Shown in pieces: positions 19,001 through 26,561 of a DNA stretch of 64,000 nt (position 1 is the first letter of the stretch; each line of letters starts with the position of its first letter). The stretch covers positions 372,001 to 436,000 of the forward strand of contig NZ_NIZW01000002.1 in NCBI RefSeq assembly GCF_002727185.1, written 5' to 3'. Under the pieces are notes generated by a model. It was not told where the DNA came from and did no database searches. It was given only the letters and a program-made list of their open reading frames with translations. The DNA comes from Rhodopirellula bahusiensis. GTDB taxonomy: Bacteria > Planctomycetota > Planctomycetia > Pirellulales > Pirellulaceae. The position numbers and the translations under genes were made by a program.

Positions 19001-21422
19001 ACCGCATCCGGTGTTTGGTTTGTACATGCCCGATGCAATCACGTCCTTTGACGTCGGAGGGCAAACTTACTATGCCACCGCCAACGAAGGCGATTCACGC
19101 GACTTTGACGAAGACCGAATCAAAGACATCGTCCTAGATCCGACCGCCTTCCCCAACGCGGCTGAATTGCAGGAAGACGATGCACTTGGTCGTTTGACGA
19201 TCTCAAACATCGATGGCGACACCGATGGCGATGGTGACTTTGACGAACTGTTCGCGTTTGGCAGTCGTTCGTTCACGATCTTTGACGCCGCCGGAAATGT
19301 CGTGTTTGATTCGGGCGACCAATTCGAACAAATCACGGCTCAATTGGTTCCGGAATTGTTCAACAGTGCCAACGATGAGAATGAGTTTGATTCCCGCAGT
19401 GATGCGAAAGGACCTGAACCCGAAGCCATCACCACCGGTGTGATCGGTGATCGAATGTACGCGTTCATCGGTTTGGAACGGACCGGAGGCGTCTTTGTCT
19501 ATGACATCTCGTCGCCCGCGGAAGCGACCTTCGTTCAGTACATCAACAACCGCGATGTCGAGGGGGCTTTCCCAGAAGACGCGGGTGATTTGGGCGTCGA
19601 GGATTTAAAGTTTGTCTCGGCGTCGGACAGTCCCAATGGTCAGCCATTGTTGATTTCGGCCAATGAAGTCAGTGGCACGGTGACCATTTTCCAACTCGGA
19701 CAATCGGTGTTGGATGTTGAACTGCGAGCGGTTGCCATTCCAACCGCACCGGGTTCGACTGAGCTGCCTGAAGCGATCTCGACCAGCCCCATCGGCGGCA
19801 CCTATTACGTCGAAGCCTGGGTGCAAGATTTTGACAATGAGTTCTCAGGGTTGGCCGGCGGACAGATCGATGTTCGTTACAACACGGACGTCGTGGATGC
19901 GGTGGACGTCTCGAATGACGACTATGACTTGCTGGCGTCTGGTTCGATTGACGACGCGGCGGGTTTGATCGATGACCTGGGCGGCGGAACGCTTCAAACT
20001 GGTCAAGGGCTGGCGCCGAATTGGGTGCGTCTGGGGTACTTCGAAGTCGTCGCAACTGCCGGCGGAACAGCGACCTACACCTTAGCACCTGGCGGGTTGC
20101 CGTTCGCACGGTTTGGCGGAGGCAACTTGTTGCCCGGTTCCGTCGACATGACTGATGTCGAAACAATTCAGCATGTCGAAACCGCGATGTTGGACATGGT
20201 TGTCGTCCGAGATGACAATCTGTTGAATTCGGATGGGCGATTGGACGAGCTTCCGGATTCAGTCGGATATGTTCACGAATGGGAAGCCTTCTCGACGGAG
20301 ATTTATTTGACGCCCGAAGCCGGTGCACCTTCGGTCGATGCGGTGGCGTTTGATCTGTTCTACGAAACGTCGTTGACAAGTGCGTTCAGCTTCGAACCGG
20401 CGGCGGGCTTCACTTTGGTTGGTGCAGCGAATGTGGACGATGCAAGTGGATCCGTGAGCGGCATTTCGTTGAACGCCGCATCGCCGATCGCGGCGGGTGG
20501 GCCGATTCTGCTTGGTCGAGTTCGATTCGCACCCGGAGTCAACGATGATGCACCGGTTGATGAGGCCACCAACGACATCGGACCGTACGATTTGGCTTTG
20601 ACGATCGACAACGCGACCGTGACGACTGGCAGCATCGTTGGCAGTGTCGGCGTGGGGCAAAGTCCCGAAACTGGAATGTGGGCGGTTCCTTACGACGCGG
20701 ACGACAGCGATCAAATCGATTTCGCTGACTTCTCCGTCTTCGCCGGTGTGTTTGGTTCGGTGGTCACCAGCCCCGACGACATGGCCGCTTGGGCCGATCT
20801 CGATGGTTCTGGCTTGGTTGACTTCGAAGACTTGGATTTGTTCGATGCCAACCTGGGTTTGACTTCGGCCGAAGGTGATCAGCTTCTATTCAGCAACGTT
20901 TACCCGACACCTGATTTGGCCGGTCCACCCGTCGCGATCGCATTTGCGTCGGCCGCGGGTCAGGAACGATTGGGGAGCTTTGGGCCCTTCAGCAATCAAC
21001 GCGCGCAGACAGACGTCAACAACGATGGCCAAACGAGTGCCCTGGATGCTCTGCTGGTGATCAATGCGTTGAATCAACCGAACGCGCAGATGTCTCGAGC
21101 GTTTCTGGACGTGAACGAAGATGGCACGACGACGGCGGTCGACGCCCTGCGAGTGATCAATGCTTTGAGCGACATTGACGACTCCAACGACGCGGCCCCA
21201 GCCAGTGAGCCAATCGTCGATTCGAGTGTGGATGTGCTCGATGCGGTGCTTGGACAAGTCGAACGCGAAGCTCGCAAGTTGTTGAACGTGTCTCCCGAAG
21301 CCTCGCTTGATTACGCCACGATCGGCCAAGTCGACTTGGATGCGGAAGACGATCGAGAAGAGCTGGAAGGCTTGCTCGAATCATTGTCGCTCGACCAAGG
21401 TCAGTTGCGTCTGATGTCGTAG
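16008..21422 (+). CDS. LEPR-XLL-type 5'-nucleotidase/metallophosphatase with choice-of-anchor-I propeller and dockerin
   Basis: The GTG start is chosen because a basic stretch and the LEPR-XLL-type motif LESRQMLA follow within 30 residues, as in the giant protein at 243. Residues ~30-340 are a calcineurin-like metallophosphatase (LLHASDLEGG, the GNHEFDFG metal motif, and VSHLQQ in the second metal region). Residues ~430-690 match the 5'-nucleotidase C-terminal domain (NLGNLTADAN, KNGGGIRAAI, FDNGLTVMTV). Residues ~745-1255 are a PhoX/choice-of-anchor-I-like beta-propeller (ATANEGDSRDFDED, SRSDAKGPEPEAI, GLERTGGVFVYD). Two cohesin-like sandwiches and two dockerin-type calcium repeats (DADDSDQIDFADF and DVNNDGQTSALDAL) close the protein. 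The predicted role is extracellular hydrolysis of nucleotides or other phosphoesters for phosphate scavenging. It is much longer than UshA (~550 residues). Confidence 0.9.
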   Translation: MAKRFLSRRSNQRRQHLRAGLQALESRQMLASDFSLQLLHASDLEGGVDAISDAPHFAAIVDSLEAEAQTEGRGSLLVSAGDNFIGGPFFSASGDGSLRAPLQEAAQNTFGEAGLTNIREDGGRVDLSIMNLLEFDASALGNHEFDFGTDTLGGLIGTDIRGAGLGDVRWLGAQFPYLSANLDFSGDPNLAGLFTADVLATTDYQADLGDLAATAAQPKIAPATIAEVDGESIAIVGATTQLLSQISSPGGTVSNAGGTNDMQALADVLNPIIANIVDGDDDIAGNGDDVNKVILVSHLQQISLEEELAGLLNGVDVIVAGGSDTLLADPQDTLRAGDVAEGTYPLQTTNADGHPTMIVSTDGEYSYVGRLVVDFDVDGVLLPDMLDSTVSGVFATDVAGTLAVTGETDIADAIAGSFKATEVNKLVQAVRGVVTAKDGEIFGATDVFLEGRRAEVRTEETNLGNLTADANLVAARQLDSTVAVSIKNGGGIRAAIGSIDGLTGETLPTAANAEAGKDAGEISQLDIENALRFDNGLTVMTVTAADLKRLIEHGVAATDAAGNATPGQFPQIGGARFSFDPSRPELVLDASANVIQEGERIRSLALVDDSGETIDVLVQDGQLIGDPNRALRLVTLDFLAGVFSGGSPIGGDGYPFPAYGTDMVHLDGAGLADGASTVFTTGREQDALAEFLLSNHNPDAGTTAFRDSETSPLQDQRIQNLALTHDTILTPSSIESFKISVAGTFKTGVFDESAAEIVAHDPESQRVFFTNADANEIGVLDINDPSNPTALLPITFPSGTGGVNSVAVSGGIVAVAVAAQDHTNPGGVLFFSIDGSLLGSVTVGALPDSLTFSPDGMKVVVAGEGEPDDLEDPNPMIDPMGTISVIDLARLRRDGFITSFDVTTLDFTAFDGQEDALRASGVRIFPGRSASRDLEPEYASVSADGTRAFVTLQEANSVAVVDLTVPAIIDIQPLGVKDHSLPGNGIDPSDRDDAIAIAPHPVFGLYMPDAITSFDVGGQTYYATANEGDSRDFDEDRIKDIVLDPTAFPNAAELQEDDALGRLTISNIDGDTDGDGDFDELFAFGSRSFTIFDAAGNVVFDSGDQFEQITAQLVPELFNSANDENEFDSRSDAKGPEPEAITTGVIGDRMYAFIGLERTGGVFVYDISSPAEATFVQYINNRDVEGAFPEDAGDLGVEDLKFVSASDSPNGQPLLISANEVSGTVTIFQLGQSVLDVELRAVAIPTAPGSTELPEAISTSPIGGTYYVEAWVQDFDNEFSGLAGGQIDVRYNTDVVDAVDVSNDDYDLLASGSIDDAAGLIDDLGGGTLQTGQGLAPNWVRLGYFEVVATAGGTATYTLAPGGLPFARFGGGNLLPGSVDMTDVETIQHVETAMLDMVVVRDDNLLNSDGRLDELPDSVGYVHEWEAFSTEIYLTPEAGAPSVDAVAFDLFYETSLTSAFSFEPAAGFTLVGAANVDDASGSVSGISLNAASPIAAGGPILLGRVRFAPGVNDDAPVDEATNDIGPYDLALTIDNATVTTGSIVGSVGVGQSPETGMWAVPYDADDSDQIDFADFSVFAGVFGSVVTSPDDMAAWADLDGSGLVDFEDLDLFDANLGLTSAEGDQLLFSNVYPTPDLAGPPVAIAFASAAGQERLGSFGPFSNQRAQTDVNNDGQTSALDALLVINALNQPNAQMSRAFLDVNEDGTTTAVDALRVINALSDIDDSNDAAPASEPIVDSSVDVLDAVLGQVEREARKLLNVSPEASLDYATIGQVDLDAEDDREELEGLLESLSLDQGQLRLMS

Positions 21423-21446
21423 GACTCACGACAATCGATCGCCACC

Positions 21447-21482
21447 AACGCCAGCGAGGCTCAGCTTCGCTGGCGTTTTTTA
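21447..21482 (+). terminator. intrinsic terminator after the 5'-nucleotidase-like gene
   Basis: A perfect 11-bp stem (AACGCCAGCGA with TCGCTGGCGTT) and a 9-base loop run directly into a T tract, 25 bases after the stop codon of the upstream gene. Confidence 0.85.
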
Positions 21483-21606
21483 GTGGCTGAAGATGTACAG
21501 GGAGAATGAATAGACCGGCTGCAGGACTAGTTCGCTGCCCCTACAATCAAGCGGGTGAATTTGAAGCCACTCTCTCTAATGCTTGTCGTTGCAAAAGGAA
21601 GTTGTG

Positions 21607-24582
21607 ATGCGTTGGGATCCAATCTCGTTTCTGAAGCCCGTTCAGTTCTTGTTCCTTCTTTTCATCTTGCCGAGCGTTGGGCGCTGCGAAGAAATTCCCG
21701 AGCCCGACTTCGACCAACCCACCGAATTTGTCGGATCGGTCGTTGATGCGGAGGGGCTCGCGGTTTCAAACGCTCCTGTCGAAGTCCGCTACTACGACGG
21801 TATCAACCCCCGGCAAACCGCGCAAACGGAGACCGATTCGGAAGGCAAGTTCCGGTTCCGCGTCAGGATCGGTGAGCCGGTATTCCGTCAAACTCTTTTC
21901 CGGACGAGCCATCCGGATGGATCCCAATTGACGTTTCACATGGTTGGACCCGAGCCAATCAAGGAACGTCCATATCCGGTGAAGCTCAAGCTTGAAAAGG
22001 CCGCTCGTGCAATTGCACGAGTCATCGACGGGGACGACAAACCCGTCGAGGATGCGAAGGTGCTGATCATGTTGGCAAACAATTATGGTTTGGATGGAAT
22101 GCCAACCGAAATGCCAGGAGAGTACGCGGTCCTGTACCCACCATCGTCGACCATTCAGTCCGTCATCGCTCGGAAGGACAAGCTTGGAGCAGATTTCAGA
22201 ACCTATTCTCTGCCCTATGAACTTCGAAGCGACAATAACGCGAAGGCACCTGAATTTCCTGAGGATGGTGAGACGCTTCGGCTTGACGGAACTCGTCCCG
22301 CGACGTTGAAGGTGGTCACTGGCAGCGGAGAGCCATTGCCCGGCGCCGATGTGTACCCATGGGTGTTAGGGAAGGAACCTGGCGTCGACCGAATCAGTCT
22401 TAGCGGCACCGATTCGTTCGTCCAGCAAACGAATGCGAACGGCTTGGTAGCCTTCGATTGGATGCCTCGCTGGCAGACGTCTCCTGTACCGTTAACGGTT
22501 TCGCTCGATGGATACGCACAACGACGTGCGATGTATTTGCCAAACTCCAATCACCAAGAGCTTTTGGTGGTCATGAACAAAACCGTTCCGATTCGTGGAA
22601 CAGTCATCGATGCTGAGGGAAAGCCGGCCTCAGGTATTCGAGTGATCGCTCGAGGAAGCGGGCACGCGCCCGATGGTGGAAGTGGTCAAGACATCTCCGC
22701 CGAAGATGGAACCTTTGAAATGTCGGTTCCCGGCGAGCAGATCTACTTGCTGACGGTTGAAGATGAGACATGGGTGACCGATGGCGTGCCCACGTTCGCG
22801 GTCAACAATGGATCCCCCGTCGAAGGCATCGAACTTCAGTTGCGTGAACCGACCGTTGTCTCAGGAACCGTCACTGATGTGAAAACTGGCGATCCAGCCC
22901 CCAGAAATCGATTGGTGGTCAATCTCGATGGAACACCGCTGAACGAACTCAAGAACGTCACAATCGTGAACCCCGAAAACTTAAATCGACATGTTCAACC
23001 GATGTACTATTTCGTCACGCAAACCGACGATCAAGGTCGCTATGAGTTGAAACTTGGAAACGGTGACTATCGAATTTCCCCCTCTCCTCCACGCACTCAC
23101 GTCGAATTTACGGTTGCGGGTGAGGAGTCTTTGACGGTCGACGCCACTACGGAAGTCATTCGCAAAGTTGAATTGACCGGAACCGTACGAAACAAGTCTA
23201 ATGGCCTTCCTATCGCGAATGCTCATTTGGAGGGCGTGCCCACTGAATTTCGAATTCGAGGCTGGCAGGCTCGCACCGGTCCCGATGGGAGATTCAGCGT
23301 CGAGACCGAGGACAGCTCGTTCTACATCCACACGAAAAACGAGGATGGAACTCTCGCATCGATCCTCATAGTTGAAAACACCTCTGACGCGGTCGACATT
23401 GAATTGCAACCAGTTGGGGCAGCTCATGGAGTGCTTCACCAACACGAATCCGACGCGCCCGCTGCGACGGAAGTTTTTCAATACGCTGTCCCAGTGCAAA
23501 ACCGGAACTTTAAAACTTTCAAGCCAAGTTTTGGCGGCACCGTCTTAACCGACGCGGAGGGTCGGTTCGTCATTGAAAACTTGGTTCCTGACCAAGAATA
23601 CAATTTGACGATGACGGGGAAGGATGGCCGGTCTAGAGGTTCGCTCGGCGAACTCGAAGTGGAAGCCGGTGAAAACAGAGATCTTGGCACTTTGAAAATG
23701 CCCGCTCCATACAAACCGTATGTTGCGCCAACACTCGATGATCGCATCGAGCGAGCGATGGCGGTCGAAGGGACGGCAATGGAACGTTTCAGCCGCGCGG
23801 TCCCGCGAGTTCAGAGTTCCAAACAAATGTTGTTGATCGCGGTGGGTACGATCAACGAACCTCGCCTGCACGACTTCATGCAGTGGCGATACGAGGACAG
23901 CGACTATCGCAAGGTTCGGGATGACTACCTGGTCATGGCGATATCAACCGAGAGCGATGAAAAAAAGGAACAAGCACGCGAGTTGTTGGACGAACTTGGG
24001 GTCAAGAACCTGGATCAATCCATTGAGTTTTCATTGGTGCTGGTCAACGCGGACGGCGAGCTCATCGAACATGTGTCTGGGAAAGACTTCATCGTCGAAG
24101 AGCAGCTTTCGAAGTCACACGTGATCGATTGGCTTGACTCGTTCCGTCCGGATCCGATTGACGCTCGAGAGCTACTGAAGACGACATTGGCTCAAGCCAA
24201 GAAAGAGAACAAACGTGTCATCGTTCAAGAAACGGCGACTTGGTGCGGGCCGTGCCACATGTTGTCCGACTTCCTCAGCGAACACCGCGATTGGGAAGCG
24301 GACTACCTGTGGGTGAAGATGGATCACCGCTACACCGGTGCTCGTGAATTGATGCAAGAACTTCGCGATGGGGCAGAGGGCGGCATTCCATGGTACGCAA
24401 TCGTTGATTCGGACGGCAAACGATTAGTAACTTCCAACCGAGAAAACGACGGCAGCAATATTGGCTTCCCATCCAGCGATAGCGGTCAGAAGCATTTGAA
24501 GCACATGTTGATGGAAACAAAGCTGAAGATGACCGAAGATGAGATCACGTCGTTTGTCGATCACTTGAATGACGACGAGTAG
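21607..24582 (+). CDS. exported carboxypeptidase-regulatory-like multidomain protein with C-terminal thioredoxin domain
   Basis: The frame is open from TTG 21583. ATG 21607 is preferred because AAAAGGAAG sits about five bases upstream and a signal peptide follows at once (hydrophobic FLFLLFILPSVG). The first ~700 residues hold several carboxypeptidase-regulatory-like/transthyretin-like beta domains (GSVVDAEGLAVSNAPVEVRY, GTVIDAEGKPASGIRVIARG, SGTVTDVKTGDPAPRNRL, LTGTVRNKSNGLPIANAHL). Residues ~735-845 look like a thioredoxin fold without cysteines, and the last ~130 residues are a thioredoxin domain with WCGPC (cysteines at 880 and 883). A periplasmic disulphide-linked or redox role is likely; no substrate can be named. 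It is flanked upstream by a strong terminator and downstream by an insertion sequence, so it appears monocistronic. Confidence 0.85.
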   Translation: MRWDPISFLKPVQFLFLLFILPSVGRCEEIPEPDFDQPTEFVGSVVDAEGLAVSNAPVEVRYYDGINPRQTAQTETDSEGKFRFRVRIGEPVFRQTLFRTSHPDGSQLTFHMVGPEPIKERPYPVKLKLEKAARAIARVIDGDDKPVEDAKVLIMLANNYGLDGMPTEMPGEYAVLYPPSSTIQSVIARKDKLGADFRTYSLPYELRSDNNAKAPEFPEDGETLRLDGTRPATLKVVTGSGEPLPGADVYPWVLGKEPGVDRISLSGTDSFVQQTNANGLVAFDWMPRWQTSPVPLTVSLDGYAQRRAMYLPNSNHQELLVVMNKTVPIRGTVIDAEGKPASGIRVIARGSGHAPDGGSGQDISAEDGTFEMSVPGEQIYLLTVEDETWVTDGVPTFAVNNGSPVEGIELQLREPTVVSGTVTDVKTGDPAPRNRLVVNLDGTPLNELKNVTIVNPENLNRHVQPMYYFVTQTDDQGRYELKLGNGDYRISPSPPRTHVEFTVAGEESLTVDATTEVIRKVELTGTVRNKSNGLPIANAHLEGVPTEFRIRGWQARTGPDGRFSVETEDSSFYIHTKNEDGTLASILIVENTSDAVDIELQPVGAAHGVLHQHESDAPAATEVFQYAVPVQNRNFKTFKPSFGGTVLTDAEGRFVIENLVPDQEYNLTMTGKDGRSRGSLGELEVEAGENRDLGTLKMPAPYKPYVAPTLDDRIERAMAVEGTAMERFSRAVPRVQSSKQMLLIAVGTINEPRLHDFMQWRYEDSDYRKVRDDYLVMAISTESDEKKEQARELLDELGVKNLDQSIEFSLVLVNADGELIEHVSGKDFIVEEQLSKSHVIDWLDSFRPDPIDARELLKTTLAQAKKENKRVIVQETATWCGPCHMLSDFLSEHRDWEADYLWVKMDHRYTGARELMQELRDGAEGGIPWYAIVDSDGKRLVTSNRENDGSNIGFPSSDSGQKHLKHMLMETKLKMTEDEITSFVDHLNDDE

Positions 24583-24807
24583 AACAGTTGTCCCCAGCTG
24601 TTCCGGTGCCAAGTTTGCTTTTGGAACGCATTTCACAAATCGAATGCATCCAAACGCTCTCTTAATCCGTTCGCCCTCGCAACAAGTTGCGAACCTCGCC
24701 TGTTGAAGAGGTCGTGCAGTTTTGAAGTGCCGTGCTCGGAAGGTTGAAATCACCCTCCTGAACGGAGAGGTCGTGCAGTTTTATTTCACCCTCCCTTTGG
24801 GAGGGTC
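24583..24807. repeat. repeat-rich intergenic DNA left of the IS element
   Basis: There is no gene here. Right after the stop is a hairpin (GAACAGTTG...CAGCTGTTC, one G-T pair). The 16-base word GAGGTCGTGCAGTTTT occurs twice (24708 and 24767), and its exact reverse complement lies right of the IS at 26201. A perfect ACCCTCCC/GGGAGGGT hairpin abuts the IS end. A matching ACCCTCCC/GGGAGGGT hairpin lies to the right near 26153. Confidence 0.6.
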
Positions 24808-24837
24808 TGAGGTGGCCTGGGTTTTGGGGGCCACGCG
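24807..24837 (+). repeat. IS3 element left terminal inverted repeat (31 bp)
   Basis: It is the exact reverse complement of 26052-26082. The first base is part of the flanking match by chance; the element proper starts at TG (24808). Confidence 0.9.
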
Positions 24838-24847
24838 TCCTCTTATT

Positions 24848-25720
24848 TTAGCAGGGGACGGTTGATTCGAATCTGGTCGGCGAAAGATAGCCGAGCGATG
24901 AATGAAGTCGCGATGTGTTGTAGTAGGCAATGAACTCTGTGAGTTCACTCAACGCCTCGCGATAGCTTTCATACTCGGTCATTTGCAACTCCGTCTTGAT
25001 CGTTCCAAAGCAAGATTCCATAAACGCGTTGTCGTAGCAGTCACCAGCTCGGCTCATGCTTTGACGCATCGAACTGCGTTGGATGATCGCTCGGTATTTC
25101 TTGCTTGCGTACTGACCGCCGCGATCGGTGTGGTGGATGAGATCTCTTGAAGGCTGTCGACTTCGAATCGCCTTTTGGAGCGTCTTGATCACGAGGCTAT
25201 CGGTCATATCCATTTCCAAAGACCAGCCGATGATCCGTCTGGAAAAGCGATCCATGAGGGTCGCCATGTAAGCGAATCCAGTTCGCACGATCGGAATGTA
25301 GGTGATGTCGCCTACCCACAAACGATTGACGCTCGTTGGCTCAGGCCGCTCAAGCAACAAGTTCTCATTGTAGCCCAGGGTGTGTCGACTTTCGGTCGTT
25401 CGCGGCTTGAACGATTTTGGCTGCAACGCCGATAGCCCCGCAATTCGCAGTAGTTTGGCGACCCTTTCACGTCCGATTGCAACTCCTTGTAGTTTCAGGT
25501 CTGCAGCGATCCGTCGGGCACCGTAGCGTCTGCGGTGTCGATGAAACGTGGTGATCACCATCGGCAGGACATCCATGTCGCTCTGTTCTCTTTGGCTTGG
25601 AGGTTCGCTTTGAAATCGCTGAAACGCGGATCGCGAGAAACCGAGGATCTCGCCGACTTCTCGCTGCGATGCAGTGCCATCGCGAATGATGCTCAGCGCG
25701 GCGGAGTAGAGCTGGCTCAC
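24848..25720 (-). CDS. IS3-family transposase OrfB (DDE integrase domain)
   Basis: The 290-residue protein starts at a GTG that overlaps the orfA stop (GTGA) in the -1 frame. It has an N-terminal HTH_21-type region (RRRYGARRIAADLKLQG) and an rve integrase core with the acidic triad in GDITYIP, HTDRGGQYAS and NAFMESCFGTIKTE, ending in YNTSRLHSSLGYLSPTRFE. All three catalytic residues are present and no internal stop is seen. Translation alone would give OrfB; frameshifting at the upstream A7 run would give OrfAB. Confidence 0.94.
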   Translation of the reverse strand: MSQLYSAALSIIRDGTASQREVGEILGFSRSAFQRFQSEPPSQREQSDMDVLPMVITTFHRHRRRYGARRIAADLKLQGVAIGRERVAKLLRIAGLSALQPKSFKPRTTESRHTLGYNENLLLERPEPTSVNRLWVGDITYIPIVRTGFAYMATLMDRFSRRIIGWSLEMDMTDSLVIKTLQKAIRSRQPSRDLIHHTDRGGQYASKKYRAIIQRSSMRQSMSRAGDCYDNAFMESCFGTIKTELQMTEYESYREALSELTEFIAYYNTSRLHSSLGYLSPTRFESTVPC

Positions 25721-26016
25721 TCGTTTCGGCCGAAAATGATCAAAGCTTTTTTTAAAACATCGCGTTCACGCTCGACCCGTCGCAGCTCTGCCTCGAGTTC
25801 GACGACGCGGCTATCGAGCACCTCGCCAACCGGCCCGGCCGACTCGACCTGTTGATTCTTCCACCGGTAAAGAAGGTTCGTTCCGGAGATCCCCAGACGC
25901 TCAACAATCGATTTTGCTGAGTGACCATCGAGCAACATGGCAACTGCATCACGTTTGAATTCGTCGGTGTAAGTACGTCGTTCAGGATTCGCTGAAGGCT
26001 TGGTCTTTCTGGGCAT
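25717..26016 (-). CDS. IS3-family transposase OrfA (HTH DNA-binding subunit)
   Basis: The 99-residue product has a helix-turn-helix of the transposase_8/IS3 OrfA type (RRTYTDEFKRDAVAMLLDG, then SIVERLGISGTNLLYRWKN) and a C-terminal leucine-zipper-like coiled coil (VVELEAELRRVERERDVLKKAL). Near its end is the slippery run A7 (T7 on the plus strand, 25747-25753) in the context TTA AAA AAA G. A -1 shift there bypasses the stop and continues into OrfB, giving the OrfAB fusion that acts as the active transposase in this family. ATG start with the usual IS3 OrfA length. Confidence 0.93.
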   Translation of the reverse strand: MPRKTKPSANPERRTYTDEFKRDAVAMLLDGHSAKSIVERLGISGTNLLYRWKNQQVESAGPVGEVLDSRVVELEAELRRVERERDVLKKALIIFGRNE

Positions 26017-26051
26017 CTGAGGTTCCTTGAGTTCTTTTCAGTTTAAGGACT

Positions 26052-26082
26052 CGCGTGGCCCCCAAAACCCAGGCCACCTCAG
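26052..26082 (-). repeat. IS3 element right terminal inverted repeat (31 bp)
   Basis: It is a perfect reverse complement of 24807-24837. The repeat lies 36 bases upstream of the orfA start, so it probably overlaps or adjoins the transposase promoter. Confidence 0.9.
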
Positions 26083-26472
26083 TCGGCCCGCTTCGGGCCG
26101 GGGAGGGTTACGCGCTGGTTCCGATGCTCGACCCTCCCCTCGCTTCGCTCGACCCTCCCAGGGGGAGGGTGATGATAAACGCTTGGCAACACAGCAGTTA
26201 AAAACTGCACGACCTCGCAGCGGGAGGGTCGGAATGCGAGCGTTCAGTGAGATTTCCGGGAGAGACAACCCGTGCTGCGATCTCATGCCCGGCCCTCACC
26301 ATCGCGTACGCCTGAACGGCGTCGCTTGACCTCTCCCCAAACTTCGTTTCGGGAGAGGTGCGTCATGCGAAACCCGCCAATGTAAGCAATGTCTAGGGGC
26401 CTTCCGGCTCGAGCTAGGAGCGACGTCCCCTCCGGGGCGCCAAGGTCGTCAGTCGGAGAGGAACGCACCCGG
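26083..26472. repeat. gene-free intergenic stretch with palindromic repeats
   Basis: No credible gene was seen. The stretch holds several hairpins: CGGCCCG/CGGGCCG just right of the IS, ACCCTCCC/GGGAGGGT near 26153-26171, the reverse complement of the left-flank word (26201-26216), and ACCTCTCCCC...GGGAGAGGT near 26328-26360. Short open frames here have no start signals or family resemblance. Confidence 0.6.
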
Positions 26473-26507
26473 CAAAAAAACAGCCCGAGAGAAAACTCTC
26501 GGGCTGC
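26473..26507 (-). terminator. intrinsic terminator of the Gfo/Idh/MocA gene
   Basis: On the minus strand a perfect 10-bp stem (AGCCCGAGAG with CTCTCGGGCT, 4-base loop) is followed by seven T residues. It lies about 55 bases beyond the oxidoreductase stop codon. Confidence 0.88.
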
Positions 26508-26561
26508 TGAAATGCTTCCGTTGGCGAGCCCTGCGTCAGGCTGCCAAAGAGTGGCTCATGC

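Larger units (their letters stand above)
24808..26081 (-). mobile_element. intact IS3-family insertion sequence, ~1,274 bp
   Basis: Two overlapping minus-strand transposase frames are enclosed by long perfect terminal inverted repeats, whose outer ends read TGAGGTGG...CCACCTCA (TG/CA termini as usual in the IS3 family). The three bases GTC stand on both sides (24805-24807 and 26082-26084), a 3-bp target duplication. All features of a functional copy are present: both ORFs, the slippery A7 run, the DDE residues, and the repeats. It landed in a repeat-rich intergenic stretch and breaks no recognisable gene. Confidence 0.92.
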
